NCBI GenBank assembly: GCA_013205585.1 | Contig: JABMML010000231.1 | Location: 1-5,921 of the forward strand | Length of the DNA stretch: 5,921 nt | Reading direction: 5' to 3' | Source of the DNA: Chitinophagaceae bacterium | GTDB lineage: Bacteria; Bacteroidota; Bacteroidia; Chitinophagales; Chitinophagaceae | Part shown: in pieces, positions 4,341 through 5,921 of the stretch | How positions within the stretch are numbered: the stretch's first letter is position 1 | Layout: the number at the start of each line of letters is the position of its first letter | Program-made: the position numbers and the translations under genes | Notes under the pieces: model-generated | Database searches by the model: none | The model's input: only the letters and a program-made list of their open reading frames with translations | Told to the model about the DNA's origin: nothing

Positions 4341-5387
4341 CTACTTAAGGCTTTGAATAAATTCAGTAGGTGTTTGCCCAATATACTTATTAAAGGCATT
4401 ATACATGCTCCTTCTATTGTTAAAACCAGCCATTTCAGACAAAGCCTCAATGGTAAATGACTCATATTTCTTAGCTTTTAGTAACTCCTTTAAATACTCA
4501 ACCCTGTTCTTATTTAAAAGTTCATTAAAATTCTCCTCTATTTTATCCCTTAGAAAATTACTTAACTCATTTTTAGAGACATTTAGCTTTAAAGCTAAAT
4601 CCTCGATATTGGCATCTGGTTGTAAATAATAATGATTAGAATAAAATATAAATTCAAAATCTTGAAAGGCTAGGCCATTTTTTTTAGTGAGTGTTTGACT
4701 AAAGGATATATAATACTTATCGTCGTCCAAGAATTTAGGCCTAAATAAAACAAAGAGTATAAACAAAAATCTATGAATAAATGAGTTAATCATTGAATCA
4801 TCGTAAATAACAAATGTATGTTTGCTTAATGAAATAAAAAGTAACAAATTAATGAAAGCTAAAACTAACAGACCTATAATATAACTAAGTACCCATCTTT
4901 TAATTTTTAATTCATATAAATTAATCGTAAAGTTTTTATTTGTCAATAGTTGAAGTCCATTATAAATAGTGGCAGATACAGCAAGAAAAATATAAGCCCC
5001 AATAAAAATTATTTGAGATAAATTGGGTTTATTTAGAAGAACCCCATCTTTTATATTTGGCAAATGAAAGCCATTGGCAAACTGAATTATAAAATAGAGT
5101 GTAAAAAATATTTCTACCCCGATAACTAATTTTGGTAACTTTTTTACAACAATTAAAAAAAGCATATTGACGAACAATACTGCAGTAATCACTTTAAATA
5201 TTTCTCGATAATAAGGAATCTCATAACCAGCAAGTTCTAAATAATCAAAAAAGCTACCTGCCGTTAACAAAATTAATCTAGCTAGAAAATGATACTTTAT
5301 TAAGCTAAATTTTTGATTGCCTTTTGAAAGCTCAAAGATTGAAAAAATTCCCAGTAGGGTGATGGCAAAGGCTATATTCGAATACAT
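4341..5387 (-). CDS. Membrane-embedded AraC-family regulator (7 TM + HTH)
   Basis: The protein has 348 residues from ATG. The N-terminal two thirds holds about seven hydrophobic helices (roughly 4-18, 33-47, 64-81, 86-103, 124-143, 165-187 and 202-215). The C-terminus is an AraC/XylS-type double helix-turn-helix (about 258-348): first HTH 'IEDLALKLNVSKNELSNFLRDKI', second 'FTIEALSEMAGFNNRRSMYNAFNKYIGQTPTEFIQ', with the family's conserved GF...F..IGQTP pattern. This is a known Bacteroidota architecture, an inner-membrane sensor with a DNA-binding domain in the cytoplasm and no kinase. A TTG start three codons earlier (5396, 351 residues) is possible. ATG is preferred, and no ATG occurs upstream before the stop at 5454-5456. 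A TAGA-N6-TCTA dyad lies 11 bp upstream. It is divergent from the plus-strand secreted-protein gene, a likely partner or target by position only. It ends at a clear terminator. Confidence 0.88.
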   Translation of the reverse strand: MYSNIAFAITLLGIFSIFELSKGNQKFSLIKYHFLARLILLTAGSFFDYLELAGYEIPYYREIFKVITAVLFVNMLFLIVVKKLPKLVIGVEIFFTLYFIIQFANGFHLPNIKDGVLLNKPNLSQIIFIGAYIFLAVSATIYNGLQLLTNKNFTINLYELKIKRWVLSYIIGLLVLAFINLLLFISLSKHTFVIYDDSMINSFIHRFLFILFVLFRPKFLDDDKYYISFSQTLTKKNGLAFQDFEFIFYSNHYYLQPDANIEDLALKLNVSKNELSNFLRDKIEENFNELLNKNRVEYLKELLKAKKYESFTIEALSEMAGFNNRRSMYNAFNKYIGQTPTEFIQSLK

Positions 5388-5398
5388 GAGTGCCAATA

Positions 5399-5412
5399 TA
5401 GATATATTTCTA
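5399..5412. promoter_or_regulatory. TAGA-N6-TCTA dyad upstream of the AraC-type regulator
   Basis: TAGATATATTTCTA has the same TAGA-N6-TCTA core as the sites before both Crp-like genes. It lies 11 bp before the preferred ATG and would be 2 bp from the alternative TTG start. Its presence here suggests that the Crp-like proteins may also control this regulator. Binding is inferred. Confidence 0.45.
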
Positions 5413-5467
5413 CATGTGTCCCATTCCTGTTGAGCAATTATGAGTGAAATTCTCTAAATTTAAAACA

Positions 5468-5485
5468 GCAAAGACCTAGCTTTGC
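5468..5485. other. GCAAAG/CTTTGC inverted repeat overlapping the promoter element
   Basis: GCAAAG (5468-5473) and CTTTGC (5480-5485) pair across a 6-bp spacer in the divergent intergenic region. The right arm is most of the TAGCTTTG promoter element, so a protein bound here would cover the promoter. A following A5 run and its position 5' of the gene argue against a plus-strand terminator. Confidence 0.35.
5477..5484 (+). promoter_or_regulatory. Bacteroidota -7 promoter element TAGCTTTG
   Basis: TAGCTTTG matches the Bacteroidota primary sigma-factor -7 consensus TAnnTTTG at every fixed position. It sits 27 bp before the plus-strand ATG at 5512, which predicts a leader of about 20 nt. No matching TTTG is seen at the usual -33 distance, so activation by a regulator may be needed. 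Confidence 0.6.
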
Positions 5486-5511
5486 AAAAATTAGCCAACC
5501 AGCCTTAAATT

Positions 5512-5921
5512 ATGCAGAAATACCTATTACTATTATTGTCTCTCATTATTGTTCATACCAGCAGCGCTCAAAAAAAAGAAAGAAAAGGAGAATTCTATAT
5601 TTCTTGGGGATATAATAAAGAATATTATACACTATCTAATGTAACTATTAACCAACCTGAACTAAAAAATAATTTTACTTTTAAAAATACTTTATTAGTA
5701 GATAACCCAGGATGGGATTCAGGAATATTCAATAAAGCATTAAGCATTCCTCAATACAATTATCGTTTTGGATATTTCTTTGACAAAAACAAAGACCTTG
5801 CCTTTGAAATAAATTTTGATCATACCAAGGCGTTATTCAAAGACAATCAATTAATACGTATGTCTGGTACTTTTAATGGTGCTAAGGTAGACTCTAGTTT
5901 TATTTTTACTAAGTCCGGACA
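5512..5921 (+). CDS. Secreted, probably outer-membrane barrel protein, C-terminus off the window
   Basis: This is an open frame of 136 complete codons from ATG, continuing past the right edge. Residues 1-20 form a signal peptide (MQKYLLLLLSLIIVHTSSAQ, cleavage after AQ). The mature part opens 'KKERKGEFYISWGYNKEYYT' and contains 'NPGWDSGIFNKALSIPQYNYRFGYFFDKN' and 'LAFEINFDHTKALF'. Aromatic-rich alternating strands such as these are usual in Bacteroidota outer-membrane barrel proteins. I recognise the general type but no named family. It diverges from the AraC-type regulator and has a good -7 element 27 bp upstream. The cell-envelope location is well supported by the signal peptide, and the barrel call is likely but rests on a fragment. 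Confidence 0.75.
   Translation, partial: MQKYLLLLLSLIIVHTSSAQKKERKGEFYISWGYNKEYYTLSNVTINQPELKNNFTFKNTLLVDNPGWDSGIFNKALSIPQYNYRFGYFFDKNKDLAFEINFDHTKALFKDNQLIRMSGTFNGAKVDSSFIFTKSG

Noticed and set aside
4405..4629. Plus-strand open frame of 74 codons
   Set aside because: It is antisense to the conserved AraC HTH domain and is best explained as a shadow of that coding sequence.
5468..5490. GCAAAG/CTTTGC hairpin as a terminator
   Set aside because: On the plus strand it is followed by A, not T. On the minus strand no T-run follows the stem and no gene ends there. It overlaps a promoter element instead.

Overview
The window is AT-rich (roughly two-thirds A+T by eye). It looks like chromosomal DNA of a member of the Bacteroidota, most like the Chitinophagaceae/Sphingobacteriia side of the phylum. 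The evidence is a type IX secretion (T9SS) C-terminal sorting domain, lipoproteins and outer-membrane barrels with short '...AQ' signal peptides, Crp-type and 7-TM AraC-type regulators of Bacteroidota style, no obvious Shine-Dalgarno sequences, and one good TAnnTTTG promoter element. No rRNA, tRNA, CRISPR array, transposase or phage integrase is visible.

Layout, in the direction of transcription. Seven of the eight genes are on the minus strand. At the right edge a plus-strand secreted protein gene (5512 to beyond the window) diverges from a membrane-embedded AraC-family regulator (5387 to 4341), which ends at a clear intrinsic terminator (4255-4276). Next come two tandem Crp/Fnr-type regulators (4177-3578 and 3516-2923). 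By hand alignment they are about 64% identical over their shared length and have an identical HTH core. After a 240-bp AT-rich control region (2683-2922) there is a probable four-gene cell-envelope operon with gaps of 46, 27 and 31 bp: an outer-membrane beta-barrel (2682-1897), a lipocalin-like lipoprotein (1850-1422), a very small T9SS-sorted protein (1394-864), and a long repeat-bearing fibre-like surface protein (832 to beyond the left edge).

The most interesting content is regulatory. A perfect TAGA-N6-TCTA dyad lies just upstream of the start codons of all three regulator genes. The envelope-operon control region carries three copies of a different near-palindrome (TTAAAATAYTTTAA), two degenerate TAGA-type sites, and a 12-bp perfect inverted repeat ending 2 bp before the first start codon. 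I infer a small regulatory island in which the paralogous Crp-like proteins bind FNR/CRP-geometry dyads, controlling themselves and the downstream surface module. No site has been shown to bind anything, and assigning a protein to each motif is inference.

Stretches over 300 bp without a gene: none. The longest gap, 2683-2922, is described through its repeats and putative operators.
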